The notes under the pieces were generated by a model, which was given only the letters and a program-made list of their open reading frames with translations, did not search any database and was not told the origin of the DNA. A program made the translations under genes and the position numbers. Shown here piece after piece: positions 49,906 to 58,064 of a DNA stretch of 64,000 nucleotides. How positions within the stretch are numbered: position 1 is the stretch's first letter; the number at the start of each line of letters is the position of its first letter. Origin of the DNA: an uncultured Roseburia sp. (GTDB lineage Bacteria > Bacillota > Clostridia > Lachnospirales > Lachnospiraceae). The stretch covers positions 1 through 64,000 of the forward strand of contig CAJTYI010000002.1 of assembly GCA_910584215.1 (NCBI GenBank), read 5' to 3'.

Positions 49906-51516
49906 TTAAACCTCCATTCTCGCCTTGTATTCCAGACAAAGCATTGTGATGTCGTCAAACTGCGGCGCATCGCCTACAAAGCGGTCAATATCATCTTTGA
50001 TTTTCGGCAGCAGCTCTGTTGGAGGCAGTACGGAATTTTTTCCGAGAACAGCCGTCAAGCGCTCCATGCCGTACAATTCGTTCTCTTTATTGGTAGCTTC
50101 GGTAACGCCGTCGGTATACTGGAATATCTTGTCACCGACCTCAAGCCGCATTTCACCGCCTTTATAGCGCATCCCCTCCATGCCTGCGAGAACAAATCCC
50201 GCGCGTATCTTATAAGGCTCAAAACACCCGCCTGTTTTACAGATATAGGGAATCTCGTGCCCCGCATTCACAAAACGGAAATCGCCGCTCACTAAGTCGA
50301 GAACGCCCTCAAACGCCGTGATAAACAAGCCCTCGCTGTTCGATTCACACAACAGCTCGTTTACCTCGGAGAACACCTCGCCCAAATCCTTGCCGGTCTG
50401 CGTATGATCCTTTATCAGTGTTTTACCGATCACCATAAACAGCGCCGCGGGAACTCCCTTACCCGAAACGTCCGCCATCACAATAGCAAGGTGGCGTTCA
50501 TCTATCATAAAGAAATCATAAAAATCACCGCCTACCTCTTTGGCCGGGTTCATCGTAGCGTAAATATCTATTTCCTTGCGCTCGGGGAACGCAGGGAAAA
50601 TGCTCGGCAGCATATTCGCCTGAATACGCGTGGCAACGGAAAGCTCGGTGTTGACACGCTCCTTTTCCGCGGTGATGGCGGTAAGGTTTTTCGTATACTC
50701 GACGATATCCGTTTCCATTTTTTCGACCGCACGGGCGAGTATCCCGACCTCGTCCCTCTGCCCTATTTTCAGCAGATTCTCGGAGGGTATATTCGTCTCC
50801 GCAAAACGCTTCGCCTCGTCGGTGACCGTAAGGATCGGTTTAATAACGGTGCGGCGCAGTATCACCGAGTATACGATAATAAACAGAACGATCGCTGCCA
50901 GTGTCCATAAAATAACGTGCAGAACGTAAGTGCTGCGGGCATTTTCAAGCCGTGTCATCGGCTTTTCAACGCACAGCATCGCGATGATTTCGCCATCCGA
51001 GTTTTTTACGTCGATCGCGGCGGTCGTGTGTGCACCGGACTCCTTTGAATAGGAATACAAGTATTTTTCGGCGCGTCCGCCCACCGTCATAATTTTAATA
51101 ACATTCTCGGTATGTTTTTCATCAAGATCAGATGCGGTGTAGCCCAACGGATAGCGCGCAAAGCCCGTGCTTGAATTTACCGTATCGTAAATGTAGGTAA
51201 GCGTTTTGTAATCTTCGCTTACCCTCGCGACATATATAAATGTGACGTTTGTCGCGTCGGTAAGCACGTCCAGTCTCGCCAGAATATTCTCGTATTCCTC
51301 GTCGGTCTGTCCCGTTTCGAGGTATTGTGCAAATTTATCGGGATTTAAAATCGAACGCGCCGTTTCCGCGATCTCGTATGCCGAATCGTTATACTGCTGT
51401 TCTAGCACTGCGGTAAATTCTTTATATCCTACCGTGCTGCACACCGCGCCTAATAGTATCCCAAAAAGAATGACTCCTATCGTAAGTTTGCCCGCTATTC
51501 CGGTGAGCTTTTTCAT
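49906..51516 (-). CDS. Membrane PP2C/SpoIIE-type phosphatase with sensor domain (RsbU-like)
   Basis: 536 residues: a membrane segment (about 10-32), an outside Cache-like sensor domain (about 35-185), a second membrane segment (about 195-220), HAMP (about 220-275), a coiled coil and a SpoIIE phosphatase domain (about 300-536) with GGDFYDFFMIDERHLAIVMADVSGKGVPAALFM and APQFDDITMLCLE, the metal-binding aspartates. It would dephosphorylate the STAS protein in answer to an outside signal. It overlaps the GH3 stop as ATGA. Confidence 0.88.
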   Translation of the reverse strand: MKKLTGIAGKLTIGVILFGILLGAVCSTVGYKEFTAVLEQQYNDSAYEIAETARSILNPDKFAQYLETGQTDEEYENILARLDVLTDATNVTFIYVARVSEDYKTLTYIYDTVNSSTGFARYPLGYTASDLDEKHTENVIKIMTVGGRAEKYLYSYSKESGAHTTAAIDVKNSDGEIIAMLCVEKPMTRLENARSTYVLHVILWTLAAIVLFIIVYSVILRRTVIKPILTVTDEAKRFAETNIPSENLLKIGQRDEVGILARAVEKMETDIVEYTKNLTAITAEKERVNTELSVATRIQANMLPSIFPAFPERKEIDIYATMNPAKEVGGDFYDFFMIDERHLAIVMADVSGKGVPAALFMVIGKTLIKDHTQTGKDLGEVFSEVNELLCESNSEGLFITAFEGVLDLVSGDFRFVNAGHEIPYICKTGGCFEPYKIRAGFVLAGMEGMRYKGGEMRLEVGDKIFQYTDGVTEATNKENELYGMERLTAVLGKNSVLPPTELLPKIKDDIDRFVGDAPQFDDITMLCLEYKARMEV

Positions 51517-53177
51517 GGTTTTTCCTCCCTGCATATGATCTGTGCCGCAAAAAAGTTCTTCTTTTCGTCCGTGTTCAAAAAATGCGGCATCTTACTCTGC
51601 GCCGTCGGCTTACCTCTTTCTGCAAGCCTTTGCTCGTAGCGTCTGAAGCTTCCTTCCCGTAAAAACTTGATCTGTAAGGGGCTGATCTCGCGCATATTCA
51701 AGCACGCTCTGTATTCGGGATTTGCAGCGCACATACACTCCTCAAAGATCGCGGCCGCGTCCCGGGGGGCTTCTTCACATTCCATATAAAATAAATATCC
51801 GGGCGCGATTCCGGTGAAATCCTCGCAGACGCAATAACCCCTGACCTCGGTGTGCGCCAGTTCCATAAATCGCTTTATAGCCATATCGAACTGCTGCTGA
51901 TTGCTCTTTTCACCCGCAATGTTTATCACCTGGCTTCGACGGTAGCAGAACTTTACGACTGGTGCCATTTCGTGCATTCCCACGACCTTGACAACATCTC
52001 CAAGCCTGTAGCGGTACAGTCCCGAACGGTTAGTCACAACAAGCTCGTATTTTTCGCCGACCTTGACATCGCCGATCAGCAGCGGCGTATGATTATGATC
52101 TCCGTTTGCGGGAATAAACTCAAAGAAAACCGATTCGGGCAGCAACATATATCTGTCTGCCATATCCATGTTCTCCGCCAGGCCGAAAACGCCCTCCGAG
52201 GCTGCAAAGACAAAATAATGCATAGGAACCCCGTCCGCGTACCCGTGCATTTTTTTGGTATAATAAAAAAAGCTGTCGCCTCCGATCGCGAGAATGTATT
52301 TTATATTTTTCCAGATTTTTTTGATGATTCCCTTGTGCAGCTCCTCACATGGAATAGCGCGAAGCTCTCTCGCGCGTTCGGGATCGGCCGGCAGCTTTTC
52401 GGCAAGATATTTTCTTTGCTTTTCGGGAATGTCAACACTTACCGTACCGTATTCCATATCACTTAAAAGCAGCTTCCAATTACGGAGGATATACTCGATC
52501 ACTCCCGCAATGCGGTTGATAAATACGCCGTGTATTGCCGTCAGATCACGCTCTGCAAGTGCAAATCTCACCTTGATATATAGCTGATCCTCCAGCGTTT
52601 CGGGAAACAGTATCTCCTTGGGAACACAGTAATCGGAAGCGTCAAATTCACCGCTTCTGTCCAGCCACTGATATACGCAGCTTGAACGTATCCCGTTCAT
52701 TCTGCCGTCGGGCATATATGTTTTCGCAAATTCGCCTATCTGAAAAATTTTTCCGAAAACATCCGTTTCACCCAGATCACGGTAATGCTCCCGTATCTGT
52801 CCAAAAACGGCTCCATACATAAAAGTATAATGCGCTTCCAGATCATATTCAGTAAGCGGAATATATTTCTCATCCCCGACAGTCCCGGAGCTTATACAAA
52901 AAAATACTGCGTCGCGCGCGGTCAGAATATTTTTTTCTCCGTCAATCATGCGTTCAATGGCGCGGGCATAGTCCTCGTAGGTCGAGAGCGGAACTTTTTT
53001 CTGGTATTCCCGAACGGAATCCATTTCTGCAAAGCCATAGCGTCTGCCGAATTCCGTGTCACGGTTCTCATGCAGCCAATTGAGAAGGAATTTCGTCTGC
53101 ACCGTATCCGCATTCCTTGCCGACGCTTCAAGACGTTCCAATGATTCGCTCCCGAGCCGTCCGTAGTCTGTTTTCAT
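51513..53177 (-). CDS. GH3-family acyl-acid amido synthetase-like protein
   Basis: 554 residues along the GH3 family: FLLNWLHENRDTEFGRRYGF, VPLSTYEDYARAIERMIDGEKNIL, FFCISSGTVGDEKYIPLT (ATP/phosphate loop), the later YRYRLGDVVKVVG and the C-terminal domain. GH3 enzymes adenylate a carboxylic acid and join it to an amino acid. In bacteria they occur in natural-product clusters and are little studied. Here it sits between the MATE fusion and phosphatase genes with overlaps on both sides, so it is part of the operon; its substrate is unknown. Confidence 0.83.
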   Translation of the reverse strand: MKTDYGRLGSESLERLEASARNADTVQTKFLLNWLHENRDTEFGRRYGFAEMDSVREYQKKVPLSTYEDYARAIERMIDGEKNILTARDAVFFCISSGTVGDEKYIPLTEYDLEAHYTFMYGAVFGQIREHYRDLGETDVFGKIFQIGEFAKTYMPDGRMNGIRSSCVYQWLDRSGEFDASDYCVPKEILFPETLEDQLYIKVRFALAERDLTAIHGVFINRIAGVIEYILRNWKLLLSDMEYGTVSVDIPEKQRKYLAEKLPADPERARELRAIPCEELHKGIIKKIWKNIKYILAIGGDSFFYYTKKMHGYADGVPMHYFVFAASEGVFGLAENMDMADRYMLLPESVFFEFIPANGDHNHTPLLIGDVKVGEKYELVVTNRSGLYRYRLGDVVKVVGMHEMAPVVKFCYRRSQVINIAGEKSNQQQFDMAIKRFMELAHTEVRGYCVCEDFTGIAPGYLFYMECEEAPRDAAAIFEECMCAANPEYRACLNMREISPLQIKFLREGSFRRYEQRLAERGKPTAQSKMPHFLNTDEKKNFFAAQIICREEKP

Positions 53178-54901
53178 TATGCGGAAATTCCCCCCTCCAC
53201 AAAAATTTGCACCGTGTTTGTGCCAAATGTGCGCTGATACATCGTTTGCTCACACATACTCTCGATAAGGCGGATGCCCATATACGCGTCGTCATCATCA
53301 GCATATGCAAGCGGGTTGAAATCGTTTCCGCCATAGCGTATGCGTATACCGATAACACCCTGCAAAAAATATACGCGCAGATCAAATTCGACGGCTCCCT
53401 CGTTTTTATCGGCGATCAGCGTCATGATTTCTTCCATCGCAAGACTGATGCGCATCGTCTGTTTGGGCGACATTCCGTTTTCACCGCAGAAGTCGGTTAT
53501 CCTGCCGCTTGCGCCACAGATATTTTCGGTGCTGCCCTCCACCGAAAAATTTATGACATTTCCTGATTGCTCGAGAGAGTGATCCAAAAGCAGAAAACGC
53601 GAACGGTTTTTATGCAATATCCCTGTTGCGATAAACCAGAAAAGCAATGTCAAAGCTTCTCCAAAAAACAAGAACAGCCACGGGCTTTGACCAAAATACA
53701 GCAGCACAAAAAGGCTCGCGCAGGACGTTACAAATACCCTTAGAAATATGATCGCATTCGACCACAGTGTTCGCCCTGAAACATTGTAATAGCTTGAAAG
53801 AACGCAGTTTATCAGCGCGGGTATCATTCCGAGCGACATGCAAACAAACGCAAACCGCAGCGGAGTATGCAGACCGTATGCCATTGAGATCAGATCGGCG
53901 CCAAGGATAATGATCGCGGAAAAAAGCAAGCTGTACGGAATGCCGCTCTTTAATTGCCGTTTCATTAAAAATCGCGTGCTTTCGTTGTCGTGTTCACCAT
54001 TGTAGATACCGAGCATTGCCGAGGCCGCCTGGGGAACTCCGCTCGTCACGCTTTCCTCAAACGCCGCGATACAGTTCACCGCCGTAAACGCCGCCACCGT
54101 ATCACTGCCGCAATAGCAAAGTAAGAGCGTATTTATCACCGATACGCGCAGGGTCTGAAAGAGATTGTTCGCCGCCGACGGGCTGCCCGCTTTTGCGATC
54201 GCGGAGAGTTTTACGCCCTCGCCCTTTACGCAAAATCCGAAAGGAAAACCGCTCCTTTTATCGCATAACCTCACGAACCCGAGCACACATGCCGCCGCTG
54301 TTGAGAGTACGCTCGCCAGCGCCGCGCCGAACACTCCCATATCCAAAGCATACAAAAAAATCACATCGAGCAAAACGTTCCCGCCGCCCATGATTAGCAT
54401 CATCAGCGTTACCTGCCCGCTACGCCCGTCAAGCCGCAAAAACCAGAACGGTATGTAGATCAGTATTTTGGGAAGCGCTCCCGCGATCGTCACACTCGAA
54501 TATTCGGCAACCAAAGGCATTATGCTTTGATCCGAGCACAAAAGCAACGACAGCGGCTTTAGAAACATCAGTCCAAATATCGTGATAAAAACCGAAACAA
54601 CCGTACACCAAAAAATTGACATACGGTAAAGATCCTGTGCCTGTCCGTTCCGGTTTTTCCCGATAGCATCCGAGGCGCAAATCGCCGTTCCGGACACAAG
54701 GAACGAACCCGCGATACAGAGCACCAGATAAACGGGCAAACTGAAATTTATCGCCGCGAGCGCGCCTGTTCCAAGCCGCTGTCCGACCAAAATACCGTCC
54801 GCCAAGATGTTGATATTGCCGCTCAAAACGGACAGTATGCACGGGATAAGGGCTTTGTTATATGCTTTCCTGAGGAATTGCTCGTTTTGCTTCAGCTCCA
54901 T
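53177..54901 (-). CDS. MATE-type transporter fused to a GHKL ATPase domain
   Basis: 574 residues. About 1-440 is a MATE/MOP flippase with twelve membrane segments (ILADGILVGQRLGTGALAAINFSLP). About 455-574 is a GHKL (RsbW-type) domain: TMRISLAMEEIMTLIAD for the N box, FNPLAYADDDDAYMGIRLIESM for the G1/G2 region. The motifs are worn, so it may bind rather than phosphorylate its partner. The start at 54901 has GAGCGGAG upstream, two bases after the sigma factor stop, and its TAA overlaps the GH3 start. Confidence 0.83.
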   Translation of the reverse strand: MELKQNEQFLRKAYNKALIPCILSVLSGNINILADGILVGQRLGTGALAAINFSLPVYLVLCIAGSFLVSGTAICASDAIGKNRNGQAQDLYRMSIFWCTVVSVFITIFGLMFLKPLSLLLCSDQSIMPLVAEYSSVTIAGALPKILIYIPFWFLRLDGRSGQVTLMMLIMGGGNVLLDVIFLYALDMGVFGAALASVLSTAAACVLGFVRLCDKRSGFPFGFCVKGEGVKLSAIAKAGSPSAANNLFQTLRVSVINTLLLCYCGSDTVAAFTAVNCIAAFEESVTSGVPQAASAMLGIYNGEHDNESTRFLMKRQLKSGIPYSLLFSAIIILGADLISMAYGLHTPLRFAFVCMSLGMIPALINCVLSSYYNVSGRTLWSNAIIFLRVFVTSCASLFVLLYFGQSPWLFLFFGEALTLLFWFIATGILHKNRSRFLLLDHSLEQSGNVINFSVEGSTENICGASGRITDFCGENGMSPKQTMRISLAMEEIMTLIADKNEGAVEFDLRVYFLQGVIGIRIRYGGNDFNPLAYADDDDAYMGIRLIESMCEQTMYQRTFGTNTVQIFVEGGISA

Positions 54902-54903
54902 TT

Positions 54904-55485
54904 TTACTCCGCTCCTCGTTTCGATTTTGCGCACGTTTCGGTATGCGGTGCAAAGCACGCCGAATTTTTCATCTCCTTTGTCCTCACATCCCTTTCATCG
55001 ATAAGCCCGCGCAGCTTTTTCAACGCGCCCGCGTGCAGGAGTTTGACATAGCTGTATGAAAGATTCATCACTTCCGCGATATTCTTTAGCGTTTTCCCGC
55101 TGTAATAATGCAAAATGATGATGTCGCGCTCAAATTTGGCAAGCCGTTCAAGCGCCTCCGCAAGGAGTTCAAGCGCTTCCTCATTCAGCAGCCTTTCCTC
55201 TATGTTATCCTCGGCGCAAACTTCCTCGGACAGCTCGCAGAAGCGCTTTGCAGTACGGAAATAGTCAGTAACGGTATTTCGCGTTATCGTGTATATCCAG
55301 GTGGAGAGCGACGACTTGCTTTCATCAAAGTCCGACAGCCTGTGAAACACCTTAACAAACACCTCAGAGGTCAAGTCCTCCGCTTCCTGTTCATTTGCAA
55401 TTTTTCCGCGGATGTAACGCGCTATCTTGTCTTTGAACATAACATATATGCGCTCTAAATCAATTTTTTCACTCATTTCAGGCAT
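54904..55485 (-). CDS. ECF-type RNA polymerase sigma factor
   Basis: About 193 residues. Region 2 (about 15-80) has YIRGKIANEQEAEDLTSEVFVKVFHRL and STWIYTITRNTVTDYFR; region 4 (about 110-165) has FERDIIILHYYSGKTLKNIAEVMNLSYSYVKLLHAGALKKLR. Its C-terminal tail is basic with two Cys. ECF factors direct polymerase to a few promoters, often their own. The start at 55485 has GAGG nine bases upstream and overlaps the small peptide gene by eight bases; 55476 is another possible start. Confidence 0.88.
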   Translation of the reverse strand: MPEMSEKIDLERIYVMFKDKIARYIRGKIANEQEAEDLTSEVFVKVFHRLSDFDESKSSLSTWIYTITRNTVTDYFRTAKRFCELSEEVCAEDNIEERLLNEEALELLAEALERLAKFERDIIILHYYSGKTLKNIAEVMNLSYSYVKLLHAGALKKLRGLIDERDVRTKEMKNSACFAPHTETCAKSKRGAE

Positions 55486-55666
55486 CGGGCTTAACCTCCC
55501 GAATTTCCGGCGGGATAAATTCACCGGCGGCGTTCACCGCCTCCAGATCGTCGTCGGAAAGGGCGTTGCCGTAACGGCTTTCGACATCGGCGATCATTGC
55601 GGCAAGGCGCGCGTTTCCCGAAAATCTTTGCAAGTCAAACAAATGCTTCAACGTCTTTTCCATCAT
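55478..55666 (-). CDS. Leader-like small peptide, possible third RiPP precursor or regulator
   Basis: 62 residues. Positions 36-49 read LSDDDLEAVNAAGE, very like the cleavage region of the two precursors in this operon (LSDDELDSVAGGG and LPDDALDGVAGGA), but with AAG in place of AGG. The part after it is only 14 residues, without Cys (FIPPEIREVKPDA). The N-terminal LFDLQRFSGN is helical and basic. Its ATG overlaps the radical SAM stop as ATGA, and its end overlaps the sigma gene. Confidence 0.65.
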   Translation of the reverse strand: MMEKTLKHLFDLQRFSGNARLAAMIADVESRYGNALSDDDLEAVNAAGEFIPPEIREVKPDA

Positions 55667-57060
55667 TCACTCCCCATAGGCGCAAGGTTGTTCCAACCGT
55701 CAAACAGTGCCGTCAGCTTCTCGTAATAACCCTTTTGAAAAAAAACACACTTCGTGGGGTCGCTGCCGAGTCTATCACCCGTGAGCGCCATTGCCAGAGC
55801 GCGGCATCCGCCGACACAGTACTTGAAATATCCGCAGACGGCACACTTTTCGTTATTCGCGGCGAGAGTTTTGACTGTCGTGCATACCTCCTCGAGATAT
55901 GTTCCGCTTTGCAAAAGCTTTTGCAAACCGTCTGTTTTGACATTGCCGAGAAGCTCGCCGCGCGCATCATAGGTCCCGGAAAGCTGCATACACGGATATA
56001 CGTTGCCGTTGGCTGCGACGGCAATCTTCCCGCGATTGCCCCGGCATACGGGCAAGCCGTCGCGGTACTCGCCCTCGGCGCACTCAACGGGTCGAACGCG
56101 AAACGCCCTGCTTTGCGGAAATACCGTCAAAAACTGCCAAATATCGATATCCATTTTGTGCGGTTCCTTGATATACTCTACAGCGAAATCATACATTAGC
56201 TTATAATATTCTTCAACGCCAAGACACGCATCGCCCGCATTTTCTTTCCAGCGCGGCGATTCTGAGGTACGGATGATCCGCATTTCCGATATGCCCATTT
56301 TATCAAGCATCACCGCGGTAGGCAGCATTGTCTCGAAATTTAAGCGATGGACATTCGTCTGCACCTTAACGCGAAAACCGTTCTCGAGACAAGCCGAAAT
56401 CGCCGCAAGCGCGCTTTTCTCCGCGCCCTCGCGGTTTCTCAGCCAATCGTGATGACCGATACCGTCAAAGGAAATCTTAATCAGCGAGTCGCAGCCAATC
56501 CTTTTCAAACGATCAAGCGTGTTTCGATCGATGAAATGGCCGTTGGTGTTCAGTTCCTCGACATACATTCCGTGCTTGTATATTTCTTCGACAATCTCAA
56601 GGAAATTTCTGTGCAGCATAGGTTCACCGCCCGTTATCGTAACGGAGTTTACGCCGCATTTTTGAGCCTGTTTTAGCAGCGCCTTCACCTCGTCGAGCGT
56701 CCATTCGCTCATTAGCGGCGCGTTGTCGGCGGCGTTAAAACAATGCAGGCAGTTGTAGTTGCACTTTCCCGTTATCGTAAAGCTCACCGCAGGGAAGTAA
56801 CGGTTATCGCAGTCGAGATGTTTTTGCCATGCAGACAGCCCGCCGCCGTTATTGTCCTTAGTGATGAATCCCATATCGAGGAATTTCCCCGCGAGCGGGG
56901 AGTTTTCCTCGATCTCGGTTTTTCCGTCACACTTCAAAAGGAACTCAAATTCGTCCTTTTTTAATCCCCTCGCATTGCGCACACCCTTTATGTAGTACGC
57001 GTAAGGCACCCGCCGCCACGAGCGCAACGCTATATTGTGGTTTAATAGGTAACTGCCCAT
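55663..57060 (-). CDS. Radical SAM/SPASM peptide-modifying enzyme
   Basis: 465 residues. About 1-85 could be a small winged-helix peptide-recognition domain (RRE-like). The radical SAM cluster motif is CNYNCLHC (Cys100, 104, 107), followed by TITGGEPMLH. The C-terminal SPASM region holds the auxiliary cluster cysteines (VCRGNRGKIAVAANGNVYPC, CAVCGYFKYCVGGCRA). Such enzymes cross-link or otherwise modify residues of ribosomal peptides. It follows the precursor genes with a gap of 21 bases. Confidence 0.92.
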   Translation of the reverse strand: MGSYLLNHNIALRSWRRVPYAYYIKGVRNARGLKKDEFEFLLKCDGKTEIEENSPLAGKFLDMGFITKDNNGGGLSAWQKHLDCDNRYFPAVSFTITGKCNYNCLHCFNAADNAPLMSEWTLDEVKALLKQAQKCGVNSVTITGGEPMLHRNFLEIVEEIYKHGMYVEELNTNGHFIDRNTLDRLKRIGCDSLIKISFDGIGHHDWLRNREGAEKSALAAISACLENGFRVKVQTNVHRLNFETMLPTAVMLDKMGISEMRIIRTSESPRWKENAGDACLGVEEYYKLMYDFAVEYIKEPHKMDIDIWQFLTVFPQSRAFRVRPVECAEGEYRDGLPVCRGNRGKIAVAANGNVYPCMQLSGTYDARGELLGNVKTDGLQKLLQSGTYLEEVCTTVKTLAANNEKCAVCGYFKYCVGGCRALAMALTGDRLGSDPTKCVFFQKGYYEKLTALFDGWNNLAPMGSE

Positions 57061-57081
57061 GCCCCTCCACTCCTTAAAGAA

Positions 57082-57393
57082 TTATCCGAACTGCACGTTT
57101 CTGCTGTCTATACTGAATACGGCAAAATCTCCCCCGCAATCCGGGTGAGCGGTACAGTGATCCATCACGACCACCGCCAGATCGTTTTCACCCCGATTAT
57201 CGAACGGGCAGGACTGCCAGCCACATTTGTTGCACCTCGCGATATAAAACAAGGAGTCGAGAACGGCGCCGCCGGCTACCCCGTCCAAAGCGTCGTCGGG
57301 CAGTTCGCCGCTTGGCGGCAAACCCTCTGCGGGATTTTGCACAGCCTTTTTTAAATTGTTGATCTGCATTTCGTTTTTCTTGTTGTTATCCAT
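57082..57393 (-). CDS. RiPP precursor peptide A, double-glycine leader
   Basis: 103 residues. The leader, about 1-42, ends in LPDDALDGVAGG, a site for the C39 peptidase of the exporter. The 61-residue core has Cys at 54, 57, 62, 80 and 86 (CNKCGWQSC; HCTAHPDC), set like a small metal site. The ATG at 57393 has GGAG upstream; a longer reading to 57471 has no leader match. It is followed by the radical SAM gene. Confidence 0.78.
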   Translation of the reverse strand: MDNNKKNEMQINNLKKAVQNPAEGLPPSGELPDDALDGVAGGAVLDSLFYIARCNKCGWQSCPFDNRGENDLAVVVMDHCTAHPDCGGDFAVFSIDSRNVQFG

Positions 57394-57480
57394 AATTTTC
57401 TCCATTTCTGCGTTGCTTTTTAAGCATATCGAGTTTGTGTAAGCCATTATGGCTTTGCAACGCGCAGACACAAATCTCGC

Positions 57481-57504
57481 GATTGAAAATTTTAATTTTC
57501 AATC
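57481..57504. other. Palindrome between the two precursor genes
   Basis: GATTGAAAATT and AATTTTCAATC are perfect inverted arms. Lacking a good T run on the minus strand, it may trim or attenuate the transcript rather than end it. Confidence 0.45.
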
Positions 57505-57551
57505 TTTACCTCCAGTCTACTTGACTCTTTCTTTTAAATTATTGTGATGGT

Positions 57552-57959
57552 TTACTTTTTGTTGGCGGGATGATTGCAAAGCCACAATCCTTTTTCATAG
57601 CTCATAAAATCGCATTCACTGCAGGAACCGGGAGACTTAAGCTCCATCACATAACACACATGGTTCGGACACCGGTGAGTTCTCGGTTCAACCTTCTGCC
57701 CGCAGTATTTGCATGCCCAATTTCCACAGCCGTACCGCGTTGTTACCACCAATCTTCCGTCACCTTTATGACAGCCGCCGCCTGCCACGCTGTCAAGCTC
57801 ATCGTCGGACAATTCTCCCGACTTGTTCATCTGCTCGAAATAGTCGTTGGCTTCCTGTTCGGAAAGCTCGATCTCATTTTCTTTCGCAAGCGCCAAAAGC
57901 TCCTCTGGAGAGTTCGCCGCTCTTGCCTTTGCCATAAGTTCTTCGTTAAAGTTTTCCAT
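57552..57959 (-). CDS. RiPP precursor peptide B, Nif11-like leader and nine-Cys core
   Basis: 135 residues. The leader, about 1-61, is Nif11-like (EELMAKARAANSPEELLALA, LSEQEANDYFEQM) and ends in LSDDELDSVAGG. The 74-residue core has nine Cys (63, 78, 83, 86, 97, 102, 113, 116, 128) in CxxC pairs such as ACKYCG and SCSEC, again like a zinc-ribbon. GGAGG lies seven bases before the ATG at 57959. TATAAT at 57975-57980 just upstream may be a -10 box for an extra promoter in the 105-base gap; no -35 match was found. Confidence 0.82.
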   Translation of the reverse strand: MENFNEELMAKARAANSPEELLALAKENEIELSEQEANDYFEQMNKSGELSDDELDSVAGGGCHKGDGRLVVTTRYGCGNWACKYCGQKVEPRTHRCPNHVCYVMELKSPGSCSECDFMSYEKGLWLCNHPANKK

Positions 57960-58064
57960 ACGATTTCCTCCTGTATTATATGATTGTGGCACATACGTTG
58001 TTTGATGCCTTCATTACTTTATACGAACAAAAACCGAATAGGGCTAATCGTTTTTCAAAATTTT

